This document shows, one piece after another, positions 39,180 through 48,071 of a stretch of DNA of 64,000 nt (position 1 is its first letter; each line of letters begins with the position of its first letter). Made by a program: the position numbers and the translations under genes. Where the stretch lies: positions 2,016,001 through 2,080,000 of the forward strand of contig NZ_CP124535.1 of NCBI RefSeq assembly GCF_029953595.1, given 5' to 3'. This DNA is from Fuscovulum ytuae (lineage in GTDB: Bacteria > Pseudomonadota > Alphaproteobacteria > Rhodobacterales > Rhodobacteraceae). The notes below the pieces were generated by a model. The model had not been told where the DNA came from and made no database searches. It saw only the letters and a list, made by a program, of their open reading frames with translations.

Positions 39180-40772
39180 TCAACGCTCGGTCAGCTTCAA
39201 TTCGATCCGCCGGTTCTGCGCGCGGGCAAGCTCGTCATCCCCGGCCGCCACGGGGCGGTATTCCCCGAACCCCGTCGCCGCAAGCCGCTCTGGCGGAAAG
39301 CCAAGGCTTTCCTGCATGAACCGCACAACCGACAGCGCGCGGGCCTGCGACAATTCCCAATTGTCCGCAAACTCGCCCAGACCCGACAGCGGCACATTGT
39401 CGGTATGGCCGTCCACACGGATGATCCAGTCGATCTCGGGCGGGATATCCCCCCTGATTTCGTTCAAGATTTCCACCACCCCGGCAATCTGCGCCTGCCC
39501 TTCGGGCGCCAATTCCGCCGCCCCCGGTTGGAACAGCACCTCGGATGAAAACAGGAACCGATCTCCCACCACCCGAACGCCCTCGCGCCCCTCCAAAAGC
39601 TCGGACAGTTTTCCAAAGAATTCAGACCGATACCGCGCCAGATCGGCATTTTCTGCGGCCAACCGTGCCGCCTCTGCCGCCTCCAACTCGGCCCGCCGCC
39701 GCTGTTCCGCCGCCACCTGCGCCAATGCCGCGTTCAACTGCGTGCCCAGCGATTGCAACTGCACCTGCGCCGCCTCATCTCGCGCGGCACTCTCATCCAG
39801 CACCGCCTGCAACTGCGCCAATTGCGACCGCAGCGCCCCGATCTGTTCATTCAGCAGCGCCACTTTCCTCTGCGCGTCCAAGGACTTGGCCTGTTCCTCG
39901 CTGAGCGCGCGTTCCGCCGCCGCCAGGACCGCATCGCGTTCCGTTTGCCCTTCCACGGCTTTCGCCGCCTCGGTCTCGGCCGCGGCAAGCAGGGTCAAGG
40001 TCTCTTCCGCCCGCCGCCTCTGCTCCTCCAGCGCAAGGGTCATCGCGGCCAATTCGTCATCCGCCCCCTTCAGCTTTTCCCGCAACTCCTCCAGCGCCGC
40101 CGCATCCACCAGACGCCCGGCCTCTTCCTCCGACAGCCGCGCCTCTGCCCCCTCGGCCCGGCTGCGCAGTGACGTGATCAACGCCTCCACCGCCGCCCGC
40201 CGCGCCGCCATCAAGCGTGCGGCTTCCGCATTGGCATCCACCTCGTCCCGCGCCTTCGCCAGCGCCAGTTGCAGCGCCTCCTGCTCGGAGATCAGCCTTT
40301 TCTGTGCATCTTCAAGGGCTTCGACCGATGCCGTCAGCTCCGTCACCTGCCCCCGCGCCGCGTCGCGCTCTGCCAGCAGCGACGCCACCTGCGCCTCGAA
40401 TGACGCGATCCGTCCCTGCGCATCGGCCAGCGCGCCCTCAGCCGTCGCCAACTGCCCCGTCAGCGTGGTGATCAGCGCCGCCTGCCGCTCCCCTTCCGCC
40501 TGCGCCGCCGTCAGCGATGCGGTCAGGTTGCCCACCTCTGCCTCCAGCCCCGCCGCCCGCTGCCGTTCAAGGCCCAGCGCATCAGCCAATTGCGCGATCT
40601 GGTCGGTCAGGCTGTCCAACTCGTTCGATTGGGTGGTGATCGTCTCGCGCAGCACGACCTGCATCACGGTGAAGATCGTCAGCACGAACATCATCACCAT
40701 CAACAGCGTCGTGACCGCATCCACGAAGCCGGGCCAGATGATTGATGAATCGCGCCGGGACCGTAGCGCCAT
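39180..40772 (-). CDS. MotB/OmpA-type protein with very long predicted coiled coil
   Basis: The 530-residue protein has one N-terminal membrane segment, FVDAVTTLLMVMMFVLTIF (16-34), whose Asp18 lies where MotB and ExbD keep their proton-carrying Asp. Residues about 42-375 are almost pure heptad-like Ala/Glu/Leu/Arg helix. The C-terminus (about 400-528) is an OmpA-like peptidoglycan-binding domain with VDGHTDNVPL (about 453-462) and AQNRRIELKL. It is the stator-type partner of the channel protein encoded 2 bases upstream. The task is unknown; it resembles a proton-driven envelope motor. Confidence 0.85.
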   Translation of the reverse strand: MALRSRRDSSIIWPGFVDAVTTLLMVMMFVLTIFTVMQVVLRETITTQSNELDSLTDQIAQLADALGLERQRAAGLEAEVGNLTASLTAAQAEGERQAALITTLTGQLATAEGALADAQGRIASFEAQVASLLAERDAARGQVTELTASVEALEDAQKRLISEQEALQLALAKARDEVDANAEAARLMAARRAAVEALITSLRSRAEGAEARLSEEEAGRLVDAAALEELREKLKGADDELAAMTLALEEQRRRAEETLTLLAAAETEAAKAVEGQTERDAVLAAAERALSEEQAKSLDAQRKVALLNEQIGALRSQLAQLQAVLDESAARDEAAQVQLQSLGTQLNAALAQVAAEQRRRAELEAAEAARLAAENADLARYRSEFFGKLSELLEGREGVRVVGDRFLFSSEVLFQPGAAELAPEGQAQIAGVVEILNEIRGDIPPEIDWIIRVDGHTDNVPLSGLGEFADNWELSQARALSVVRFMQESLGFPPERLAATGFGEYRPVAAGDDELARAQNRRIELKLTER

Positions 40773-40774
40773 GG

Positions 40775-41959
40775 TCAGCCCCGCCCTGCTGGCGCGCCGC
40801 GCGCCATGGCCCGGATCGCCGCCGTCAAGGCCGCGATATCGGCCCGCAGATCGGCCAAGGACTCTTCGCGCCCCGCCGACATTTCCTCAAGGATTTTCAA
40901 CAGTTGCACATCGATCGACCGCAAGCGCATCCGGCTTTCGGCATCCGACCCCATGGCCCCGCCCCCCTCGCCCGATACGGCGGCGATCAGCCGTTCCTGC
41001 CCCTCGGCAATCCGCGTCAAGGCGGCGGCCAGATCGGCCCCGCCACCGCCATCCCGCCGTTCGGCCAACCGCGCGATGGCGCGGGCAAGATCGTCGATCT
41101 TATCCTCGACCATCACCCGCGTGATATCGGATTGGGTATACAGCGTTTGCAGCGCATCCATCTGCGCCTGCACCTGATCCAGCACCGCCGCCATGGCGGC
41201 CGTATCGCCCCCCTCGCCATCGCTGCCCGTCAGGCTGACGCGGGTGATGGAGGACAGCCATTCCTCCAACTCTCGGTAAAATCGGTTCTGCCCATGCCCG
41301 GCGAAAAGTTCCAAAAGCCCGATCACCAGCGATCCCGCCAAACCCAACAGCGATGAGGAAAACGCCGTCCCCATCCCGCCCAACTGGCTTTCCAACCCCG
41401 ACATCAGCTTTTCAAAAACCTGAAGCCCCGTCTCCCCCTCTTGCGGGGCAAGGGAACGGATGGTTTCCACAACCGCAGGCACCGTGGTGGCCAGACCGTA
41501 AAACGTCCCCAAAAGACCAAGGAAAACCAGAAGGTTGGCCAAATAGCGCGTGATATCCCGGGCCTCGTCGATCCGCGTCGCGACCGATTCAAGGATCGAC
41601 CGGGAAGAAGAGGACGAGATTTGCATCTTCGCCCCCCGCGATCGCAAAAGCGACGCCAAAGGCGCCAGCAATCGCGGCGGTTTCGTCGCGTCATGGCCGG
41701 GAACGTGGCGGACGAAATCCTCGATCCAGCTTACGGATTGGATCAGGATCAGCACCTGCCAGAAACAGGTCACCACCCCCAGCAGGAACACCCCAAGGAT
41801 AAACCCGTTCACCAAGGGGTTCGATTGGAAGATCCCCGTCACCTGACTGTGGATCAGCCATGCCCCGCTGCCCACCAGACCCGTTACCAGCAGCATCATC
41901 ACGATCTGCCGGATCGGCTGGCTGAAGGTCGTTGACACTTCGCCGCGCTGCTTGTCCAT
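40775..41959 (-). CDS. MotA/TolQ/ExbB-type proton channel family protein
   Basis: The 394-residue protein has about four membrane segments (about 18-37, 48-72, 140-165, 200-224). The segment VFLGLLGTFYGLATTVPAV (about 147-165) followed by GTAFSSSLLGLAGSLVIG is the TolQ/ExbB/MotA core. The C-terminal 165 residues are cytoplasmic and helical. It is predicted to form the ring that couples proton flow to the MotB/OmpA-like partner. The order (channel first, OmpA partner second, 2 bases apart) is that of motAB, tolQR and zorAB. No flagellar, Tol or defence genes are near. Confidence 0.87.
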   Translation of the reverse strand: MDKQRGEVSTTFSQPIRQIVMMLLVTGLVGSGAWLIHSQVTGIFQSNPLVNGFILGVFLLGVVTCFWQVLILIQSVSWIEDFVRHVPGHDATKPPRLLAPLASLLRSRGAKMQISSSSSRSILESVATRIDEARDITRYLANLLVFLGLLGTFYGLATTVPAVVETIRSLAPQEGETGLQVFEKLMSGLESQLGGMGTAFSSSLLGLAGSLVIGLLELFAGHGQNRFYRELEEWLSSITRVSLTGSDGEGGDTAAMAAVLDQVQAQMDALQTLYTQSDITRVMVEDKIDDLARAIARLAERRDGGGGADLAAALTRIAEGQERLIAAVSGEGGGAMGSDAESRMRLRSIDVQLLKILEEMSAGREESLADLRADIAALTAAIRAMARGAPAGRG

Positions 41960-42031
41960 CCACCCTGCCCGTATCTCGTTGCCCTTGGCCGCAGAATAGC
42001 AGGCCCGCCCTGCCTGCCAAGCGGTCGTTGA

Positions 42032-42580
42032 TCAGTGTTGCGTCATCGTCACGATGTCACGGACCCGGCCCGCCAACCAGTCCAGATCCTCATCCCCGAT
42101 GCCAAGTTCGGCCAGATGCGCGGCGGTGGACCACAGGTAATCCCGGTTCGGCCCCCGCCCGCCCGTGGCCCGCGCGATGATCTGCGCCTGTTCCTCTAGG
42201 GGCAGCCCGCCGCAATACTGCACGTGATCCGGGTCGATCACATAGGCCAACGCGGCCACCTCGGCCCCACCCGCCAGTAAGACAGGCAGCGTCACCTCCA
42301 GATAGGCCGACGACACCAATTCCCGCTCGCGCAGCGCGGCCAGCGTCGCCGCTTCATGCCCCTCGGCCACCCGGAAGGCCACGCCGTCGCAATGCGCGCC
42401 CGCCGCCCGGTCCAGCGCCAGCACCAGCCCCGGTGCCTCTACACTCCCGCGGTGATGGATCGACCGCATGCAAAAAGAACGATGCCACCCGTCCAACCGC
42501 GCCACCGCGCGTTCCGCCACCGGGAACCCCGGATCCCAGATCAGCGATCCATAGCCGAAGACCCAAAGCGCATCCGCCAT
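42032..42580 (-). CDS. Gamma-glutamylcyclotransferase (ChaC family)
   Basis: The 182-residue protein starts MADALWVFGYGSLIW, the ChaC nucleotide-fold signature, and has the usual RSIHHRGSVEAPGLVLAL and RELVSSAYLEVTLPV regions; the Glu in RERELVSSAY is the expected catalytic base. ChaC enzymes release 5-oxoproline from glutathione. C-terminal EEQAQIIARATGGRGPNRDYL is the family ending. The longer frame upstream overlaps the divergent DUF2125 gene and is rejected. Confidence 0.92.
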   Translation of the reverse strand: MADALWVFGYGSLIWDPGFPVAERAVARLDGWHRSFCMRSIHHRGSVEAPGLVLALDRAAGAHCDGVAFRVAEGHEAATLAALRERELVSSAYLEVTLPVLLAGGAEVAALAYVIDPDHVQYCGGLPLEEQAQIIARATGGRGPNRDYLWSTAAHLAELGIGDEDLDWLAGRVRDIVTMTQH

Positions 42581-42644
42581 CCGACTGGCCCTCCTCTGCG
42601 CCCCCCTGTAAACAGCACCCCGCAAGTGAAGGAAAGGGTTGAAG

Positions 42645-43625
42645 ATGCGTGCGCTTCTGATCGTCGTCCTTGTCGTCTCGGCGCTTTGGGCCGGGTATTG
42701 GGTCGTGGGCTCACAGGCGATGGAACGGGGCGTCACGGGTTGGTTTGCCGCACAAGACCGCGGCCCGCTGACCGCCGAACAGCAGGGCATCACCGTCGCG
42801 GGCTTTCCCAACCGCTTTGACCTGACCGTAACAGAACCCCGGCTTTCCAACGCCGAAACGGGCTTTGGCTGGCAGGCCCCCTTCGCGCAGGTCTTCATGA
42901 TGACGTGGAAGCCGTGGCACATCATCGCCACACTGCCCACGGAACAGACCATTTCCCTGCCCTTGCAGGATCTTGCCATCACAAGCGCCAATTTTCAGGC
43001 CAGTGCCGTGCTGGTTCCCGGCACCGACCTGACGCTGGATCGCAGCGCGGTGGCTGTGGATACGCTGGCGCTGCGCTCTTCGGCCGGATGGGACATGGCC
43101 GCCGCCACCTTGCGTCTTGGCCTGCGCCGCGCCGTGGACCGCGCCAATGCGCAGGAACTGGCGCTGGAAATGACCACCGTCTCCTCCTCCGCTGGCCTGT
43201 CCTCGACCGAAGACCTGCCCGAACAGATCGACCTCATCCGCATCGACAGCCTGCTTGGCCTCTCCGCCCCGCTTGACCGCCACATGGGCCAGACCGCCCC
43301 CACGCTGCAAGACATCACCCTGCGCGAAGGGCTGATCCGCTGGGGGGATATGGTCCTCTCTGCCTCGGGCAGCGTGACCCCGGCCACCGATGGCACCGCC
43401 GAAGGCCGCATTGACCTGCGGGTGGAAAACTGGCGCAAACTTGTGCCCGTTCTTGTCGCGACAGGGTTGATCGGCCCCCAGCAATCCCAAACCGTCACCC
43501 GCGCCTTGGAAATCTTGGCACAGCAAGGCGACGACCCGAACGTTCTGCCCCTCCCCCTCACCTTCCAGAACGGATGGATGAGCCTTGGCCCCCTGCCCCT
43601 TGGCCCGGCACCGCGCTTTTACTAG
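42645..43625 (+). CDS. DUF2125 domain-containing protein (membrane-anchored)
   Basis: The ATG at 42645 follows GGAAAGGG by 6 bases. The 326-residue protein starts with an uncleaved-looking membrane segment (MRALLIVVLVVSALWAGYWVV, shown here as residues 1-21) and continues with beta-rich sequence, including GITVAGFPNRFDLTV, the DUF2125 signature. The function is unknown; the architecture suggests a periplasmic AsmA-like or lipid-facing protein. Its stop codon shares the bases CTAG with the stop of the convergent extensin-like gene. Confidence 0.87.
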   Translation: MRALLIVVLVVSALWAGYWVVGSQAMERGVTGWFAAQDRGPLTAEQQGITVAGFPNRFDLTVTEPRLSNAETGFGWQAPFAQVFMMTWKPWHIIATLPTEQTISLPLQDLAITSANFQASAVLVPGTDLTLDRSAVAVDTLALRSSAGWDMAAATLRLGLRRAVDRANAQELALEMTTVSSSAGLSSTEDLPEQIDLIRIDSLLGLSAPLDRHMGQTAPTLQDITLREGLIRWGDMVLSASGSVTPATDGTAEGRIDLRVENWRKLVPVLVATGLIGPQQSQTVTRALEILAQQGDDPNVLPLPLTFQNGWMSLGPLPLGPAPRFY

Positions 43626-44572
43626 CGGCAATAGGGCCCGCCGCGATGGCTGGCCGTGTCGAAATGCAGATGGTCCTCGTGATAGCCATCCGATCCCGGC
43701 CCCAGCGTTGTGCCGAAGATGCCGCAAGCGGCACGATGCGCGCGGCGCATCTGCCGATTGTAGTCGCCCTTGACCGATAGCTCGCGTCCGTTCGACAGGA
43801 TGAAGCCCGAAATGTCGATCGCCTTGCCGCGCCCATGTTCGCTGATCTTCGCGCCCCGGATATTGTTCCGAGGCCGGCAGATGTAACTCGCGGCCACGCG
43901 CAGCTCCACCACTTCCTGCCGCCCGAAAGCGGGGCGCACCCCTTCGTTGATCCAATCCTTCAAGGCCCGCGCCGTGGGGCAGTCGATGGTGGCGGGTGTT
44001 GTAAGGCGCACGCCATCCACCATGGTCACGCGCACGGGGTCATCCACCCCGCAGCCCCGCACATTGGACGTGATCCGCGCCAGCTCCTCGCCCCGGATGT
44101 CGCGATCCCCACAAACGAAACCGTCACCGGATTGCCCGCGCTCGGCCCGCTCTTCGCGGTCGCGCCGCCCAAAAAGACCACCCAGCAGACCGCCGCGCCG
44201 CTCTCTCTCCTGTTCCACCACGGGGGGCGGGGCTGATGCCGCCTGCGCCACGGTACGGCCAAATCCTTCAGGGCGCGGTCTTGGCCGCACCACCGGAATC
44301 TGTGCCACAAGCGCCGAAGGCTGCGGGGGCAGGGCTTGCGTCATCGGCGCTGCGGTGACGGGGGCCGCAGCCACCGCCCCCCAAGGGCGCGGACGCGGGC
44401 GCAGCGACGTAAATCCTCCGATCACGGGCGCAGGCTGCACGGCAAGGGCCGCCTCGACACCGGGGCGCGGCAAGGGGCGGGGTGAGGTCGACATCTCCTG
44501 CGCAACAGCCCCCCCCGCCATCAGGACGAAGACAGACCACAGACACAAGGCACCAACCACACCGAACCGCAT
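43622..44572 (-). CDS. Extensin-like C-terminal domain protein (secreted)
   Basis: The 316-residue precursor has a signal peptide (about 1-24), a Pro/Arg-rich linker (about 30-140) and an extensin-C domain (about 150-316) with ASYICRPRNN, SEHGRGKAIDISGF and GYHEDHLHFD. The His/Asp set (EHGRGKAID, HEDHLH) resembles D-Ala-D-Ala metallopeptidase folds, so a peptidoglycan role is likely, though not shown for the family. Four Cys could make disulfides. It abuts tyrA, whose stop lies one base before this gene's start. Confidence 0.88.
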   Translation of the reverse strand: MRFGVVGALCLWSVFVLMAGGAVAQEMSTSPRPLPRPGVEAALAVQPAPVIGGFTSLRPRPRPWGAVAAAPVTAAPMTQALPPQPSALVAQIPVVRPRPRPEGFGRTVAQAASAPPPVVEQERERRGGLLGGLFGRRDREERAERGQSGDGFVCGDRDIRGEELARITSNVRGCGVDDPVRVTMVDGVRLTTPATIDCPTARALKDWINEGVRPAFGRQEVVELRVAASYICRPRNNIRGAKISEHGRGKAIDISGFILSNGRELSVKGDYNRQMRRAHRAACGIFGTTLGPGSDGYHEDHLHFDTASHRGGPYCR

Positions 44573-45502
44573 TCAGCCGCCTTTTGGCGCGGCCAGCGCC
44601 ACGCGCCCGAAATCGGGTGCCGCCGTATCCTGCCCCGCCTCGATAATCCCGCGCCTTATGGCGCGCGTGCGGGTGAAATAGGCATGCAGATGGTCCCCAT
44701 CGCCCAGCCGGATCGCCCGCTGCAGCGCGAACAATTCTTCGGTAAAGCGGCCAAGGATATCCAGCGTCGCCTCCTTGTTGGTCAGGAACACGTCCCGCCA
44801 CATCGTTGGGTCCGATGCCGCGATCCGGGTGAAATCCCGGAAGCCCGCAGCGGAATAGTTGATCACCTCGCTGTCCGTCACCCGGCTCAGGTCATCGGCA
44901 ACGCCCACCATCGTATAGGCAATCAGGTGCGGGGTGTGAGAGGTCACCGCCAGCACAAGGTCGTGATGGGCGGCATCCATCTCATCCACCTTTGCCCCGA
45001 ACCCTTCATAAAGCGCGCGCAGCCGCGCCACCGCTCCCACATCCGCACCCTCTGGCGTCAGCAGCCACCAGCGGTTCTGAAACAGCGTGGCAAAGCCCGA
45101 ATGCGGCCCGGAATGTTCCGTCCCCGCGATGGGGTGACCCGCGATGAAATGCACGCCCTCTGGCATATGCGGGGCCACGGCGGCAATCACCGCCTGCTTC
45201 ACCGACCCCACATCCGTGACCGTGGCACCCGGTGCGAGATGCGGCCCGATCTCTTCGGCAATCGCCCCCATCGCGCCCACCGGAACGGCCAGCACCACCA
45301 GATCGGCCCCCGCCACAGCCTTGGCCGCCGAAGGTTCCACCCGGTCACAGAACCCGATCTCCAGCGCCGCCGCCCGCGTCTCCGCACTGCGCGCGTAACC
45401 CACGATCTCGCCCGCCAAACCCTTGGCCTTCATCGCATGCGCCATGGACGAAGCAATCAGCCCCAGCCCGATCAGCGCAACCCGTTCGTAGATCATCGCC
45501 AT
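44573..45502 (-). CDS. tyrA: Prephenate/arogenate dehydrogenase family protein
   Basis: The 309-residue protein has the NAD(P)-binding VALIGLGLIASSMAHAM (about 8-24), TDVGSVKQAV, GHPIAGTEHSG (substrate site His) and TSHTPHLIAY. It oxidatively decarboxylates prephenate or arogenate towards tyrosine; the preferred substrate cannot be told. No chorismate mutase domain is attached. The ATG overlaps the hisC stop by one base (TGATG), so tyrA and the aminotransferase are coupled; that neighbour may well transaminate the aromatic keto acid too. Confidence 0.94.
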   Translation of the reverse strand: MAMIYERVALIGLGLIASSMAHAMKAKGLAGEIVGYARSAETRAAALEIGFCDRVEPSAAKAVAGADLVVLAVPVGAMGAIAEEIGPHLAPGATVTDVGSVKQAVIAAVAPHMPEGVHFIAGHPIAGTEHSGPHSGFATLFQNRWWLLTPEGADVGAVARLRALYEGFGAKVDEMDAAHHDLVLAVTSHTPHLIAYTMVGVADDLSRVTDSEVINYSAAGFRDFTRIAASDPTMWRDVFLTNKEATLDILGRFTEELFALQRAIRLGDGDHLHAYFTRTRAIRRGIIEAGQDTAAPDFGRVALAAPKGG

Positions 45503-46587
45503 CACTTGACGCCCTTGAACTGCGCCACGGCATGCGCGACCCGACGACAGGATGCCTCATCCCCCACCGTGATCCGCAGGCAATGCGGCAGCTTGTATCC
45601 CGCGACCCGCCGCACGATCAGCCCCTGCTGCTGAAGGAAGGCATCGCAGGCCACGGCCTCTTCCTCGCTCGCGAACCGCGCCAGCACGAAATTCGCCATC
45701 GACGTATCCGATGGCACGCCCAATTCCGCCAGCGCCTCGGACAGCCAATGCCGCATCCGGGCATTCTCGGCCCGACAGCGGTTGACGAAATCCTGATCAC
45801 GCACCGCCGCCTCGGCCGTCTCCAACTGGGTGGAAGACAGGTTGAACGGCCCCCGGATACGGTTCAGCACATCGACAATCGCGCGCGGCCCATAGCCCCA
45901 ACCGATCCGCAACCCGCCAAGACCGTAAATCTTGGAAAAGGTCCGCGTCATAAAGACGTTGGAACGCGCCTCAAGGATCGACAGCCCGCCATCATAGCCT
46001 TCGACATATTCCGCATAGGCCCCATCCAGCACCAGAATGGCCTGACGCGGCAACCCATCCGCCAGACGCGCGATTTCGGCATTCGAAATCATCGTCCCCG
46101 TCGGATTGTTCGGATTTGCAATAAAGACAAGCTTCGTGCGCCGATTGCAGGCGGCAAGGATGGCATCCACATCCGTGGTCCGCTCGCGCTCTTGCACCTC
46201 GACCGGGGTCGCCCCGACGGCCAGCGCGCTGATGCGATACATCAGGAACCCGTGTTCGGTGAACACGACCTCATCCTTGGGTCCAGCATAGGCTTGGCAC
46301 AGAAAGGTGATGATCTCATCCGACCCCACACCGCAGATCACGCGGCCCGCATCCAACCCATGCACCTCGGCAATCGCCTCGCGCAGGGACGCATGGTCGG
46401 TCGACGGGTAGCGGTGCAGGGAATGCACGCTGCGCTGAAACGCCTCTTTCGCGCGGTCAGACGGGCCGAACGGATTCTCGTTCGACGAAAGCTTGACCAC
46501 ATTGGTCATGCCCGCGACATGCGCCTTCCCGCCCTCGTAAAGCGCGATGTCAAGGATACCGGGCTGCGGTCGGATGGCGTCGGTCAT
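45502..46587 (-). CDS. hisC: Histidinol-phosphate aminotransferase (possibly also aromatic)
   Basis: The 361-residue fold-type I PLP enzyme has [26 protein letters not shown] and [12 protein letters not shown] with Schiff-base Lys219. It converts imidazole acetol phosphate and glutamate to histidinol phosphate. It lies upstream of tyrA rather than in a his cluster, a setting in which such enzymes often serve as aromatic aminotransferases as well. Histidine genes hisS-hisZ-hisG are 6 kb away. Confidence 0.93.
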   Translation of the reverse strand: MTDAIRPQPGILDIALYEGGKAHVAGMTNVVKLSSNENPFGPSDRAKEAFQRSVHSLHRYPSTDHASLREAIAEVHGLDAGRVICGVGSDEIITFLCQAYAGPKDEVVFTEHGFLMYRISALAVGATPVEVQERERTTDVDAILAACNRRTKLVFIANPNNPTGTMISNAEIARLADGLPRQAILVLDGAYAEYVEGYDGGLSILEARSNVFMTRTFSKIYGLGGLRIGWGYGPRAIVDVLNRIRGPFNLSSTQLETAEAAVRDQDFVNRCRAENARMRHWLSEALAELGVPSDTSMANFVLARFASEEEAVACDAFLQQQGLIVRRVAGYKLPHCLRITVGDEASCRRVAHAVAQFKGVK

Positions 46588-46662
46588 ATCGGCAAGATTC
46601 CCCCATTCCTGCGGGGTTCTAGCTTTGCGCGGGGGCCAAGGCCAGACGGTTTATCGCCGCCT

Positions 46663-47193
46663 TCACTTCGCCGACCGCGCTTGCAGCCAATCCATCAACG
46701 CCATCAGCACGCCCGACAGCACAAAACTCATATGGATCACCGTCAGCCAGAAGAGATGCCCCTCATCCGGCGGCGGCGTGGTCGGGTCCCCAATCTCCAT
46801 GAACCGCTTCAAAAGATGGATGGCCGAAATCGCCACGATCGACGCGATCAGCTTCATCTTCAGACCGCCGAAATCCACCTTGCCCATCCAGCCCGGCCGA
46901 TCCGTTCCCACGTCGAAATCGAACTTCGACACGAAACTTTCATAGCCCGAAAACATCACGATCAGCAGCAGGTTCGCCGCCAGCGTCAGATCGATCAGCG
47001 TCAGGACAACAAGGATCGTCTTTTCCGGGCTCAGGCTCATCATCTGCGGCACGTAATAGACCAGCTCGCGGAAGAAGATCACCAGCAGCATCAACAGCGC
47101 CACGGTCAGCCCCAGATACATGGGCGCCATCAGCCAGCGGCTGGCAAACAGCCCCCGCTCCACCAAGGATTCAGCCGTCTGCCGTTCGCCCAT
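46663..47193 (-). CDS. UPF0114 family membrane protein (YqhA-like)
   Basis: From the ATG at 47193, which has GGAGG five bases upstream, the protein has 176 residues and about four membrane segments (about 22-42, 62-88, 112-130, 142-165). ILVVLTLIDLTLAANLLLIV and MFSGYESFVS are the UPF0114 signature. The function is unknown. Earlier Met codons in frame lack ribosome sites. It is downstream of hisC's start region on the same strand, separated from rpsD by a terminator. Confidence 0.88.
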   Translation of the reverse strand: MGERQTAESLVERGLFASRWLMAPMYLGLTVALLMLLVIFFRELVYYVPQMMSLSPEKTILVVLTLIDLTLAANLLLIVMFSGYESFVSKFDFDVGTDRPGWMGKVDFGGLKMKLIASIVAISAIHLLKRFMEIGDPTTPPPDEGHLFWLTVIHMSFVLSGVLMALMDWLQARSAK

Positions 47194-47241
47194 CATGGCC
47201 TCCATTTTCAGCGAAACTGGAATGCCCGATCCGAAAAGCAA

Positions 47242-47267
47242 GAGGCCCGCCACAAAGGGCGGGCCTC
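47242..47267 (-). terminator. Intrinsic terminator after rpsD
   Basis: A perfect 10-bp stem GAGGCCCGCC with a 6-base loop, 23 bases after the rpsD stop and followed on the minus strand by a T-rich tail. Confidence 0.8.
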
Positions 47268-47289
47268 CATCCACGCTAAGGCGCAGAAA

Positions 47290-47910
47290 TCAGTTCTTCG
47301 CGTAGTATTCGACGACGAGGTTCGGTTCCATCTGCACCGGATAGGGCACATCGCCCAAGCCCGGGGTGCGGACGAATTTCGCGACCATCTTGGAATGGTC
47401 AACCTCAAGGTAGTCCGGAACGTCACGCTCGGTCAGGGCAACAGCTTCCAGAACCAGCGCAAGCTGCTTGGACTTCTGGCGCACTTCCACCACATCGCCT
47501 TCCTTGACGCGGTAGGACGCGATGTTCACGCGCTTGCCGTTCACGGTCACATGGCCGTGGTTCACGAACTGACGGGCAGCGAAAACGGTGGGAACGAACT
47601 TGGCGCGGTAGACCACCGCGTCCAGACGGCGCTCCAAGAGGCCGATCAGCATTTCGCCGGTGTCGCCCTTCACCCGTTCCGCTTCTGCATAGATCTTGCG
47701 GAACTGCTTTTCGGTCAGGTCACCATAGTAACCCTTCAGCTTCTGCTTCGCGCGCAGCTGCGTGCCAAAGTCGGAAAGCTTGTTCTTGCGGCGCTGGCCG
47801 TGCTGGCCGGGGCCGTATTCACGCTTGTTCACCGGGGATTTCGGACGGCCCCAGATGTTTTCGCCCATGCGGCGGTCGATCTTGTACTTGGCAGAGGTGC
47901 GTTTCGTCAC
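47290..47910 (-). CDS. rpsD: 30S ribosomal protein S4
   Basis: The 206-residue protein has [20 protein letters not shown] at the start (GTG codon, AAGGAG upstream), the zinc-free N-terminal domain and the S4 RNA-binding domain (about 95-160, [20 protein letters not shown]). S4 nucleates 30S assembly by binding 16S rRNA and in some bacteria represses its own operon. Here it stands alone with its own promoter and a structured leader of about 120 bases, so autoregulation is plausible. Confidence 0.98.
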   Translation of the reverse strand: MTKRTSAKYKIDRRMGENIWGRPKSPVNKREYGPGQHGQRRKNKLSDFGTQLRAKQKLKGYYGDLTEKQFRKIYAEAERVKGDTGEMLIGLLERRLDAVVYRAKFVPTVFAARQFVNHGHVTVNGKRVNIASYRVKEGDVVEVRQKSKQLALVLEAVALTERDVPDYLEVDHSKMVAKFVRTPGLGDVPYPVQMEPNLVVEYYAKN

Positions 47911-48008
47911 CGCTGATCTCCTTCATATGTCGTCGTGAAGGGCGTTGTCCTTTGGCCCGAAGGCCCGACAGGCATCCCCTTGCGGGGGCCACCAACACCA
48001 ATGAAAAC

Positions 48009-48027
48009 CCCGGCGCAGAACGCCGGG
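48009..48027 (-). promoter_or_regulatory. Hairpin in the rpsD leader
   Basis: A perfect 7-bp stem CCCGGCG with loop CAGAA, inside a leader (47911 to about 48030) that also has a smaller hairpin near 47975-47990. It is a candidate control element for S4 synthesis. Confidence 0.5.
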
Positions 48028-48035
48028 ATCGGGGA

Positions 48036-48063
48036 CTTATACATCCCACTTTGGCAGAGTCAA
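48036..48063 (-). promoter_or_regulatory. Sigma-70 promoter of rpsD
   Basis: Minus strand: -35 TTGACT (5/6), 16-base spacer, -10 TATAAG (5/6). It is one of the strongest promoters in the window and gives a leader of about 120 bases before the GTG start. Confidence 0.75.
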
Positions 48064-48071
48064 CAGCCGCC

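Noticed and set aside
39180..41959. ZorAB of a Zorya defence system
   Set aside because: The architecture is similar, but no ZorC, ZorD or ZorE-type effector gene is adjacent and the neighbours are housekeeping genes.
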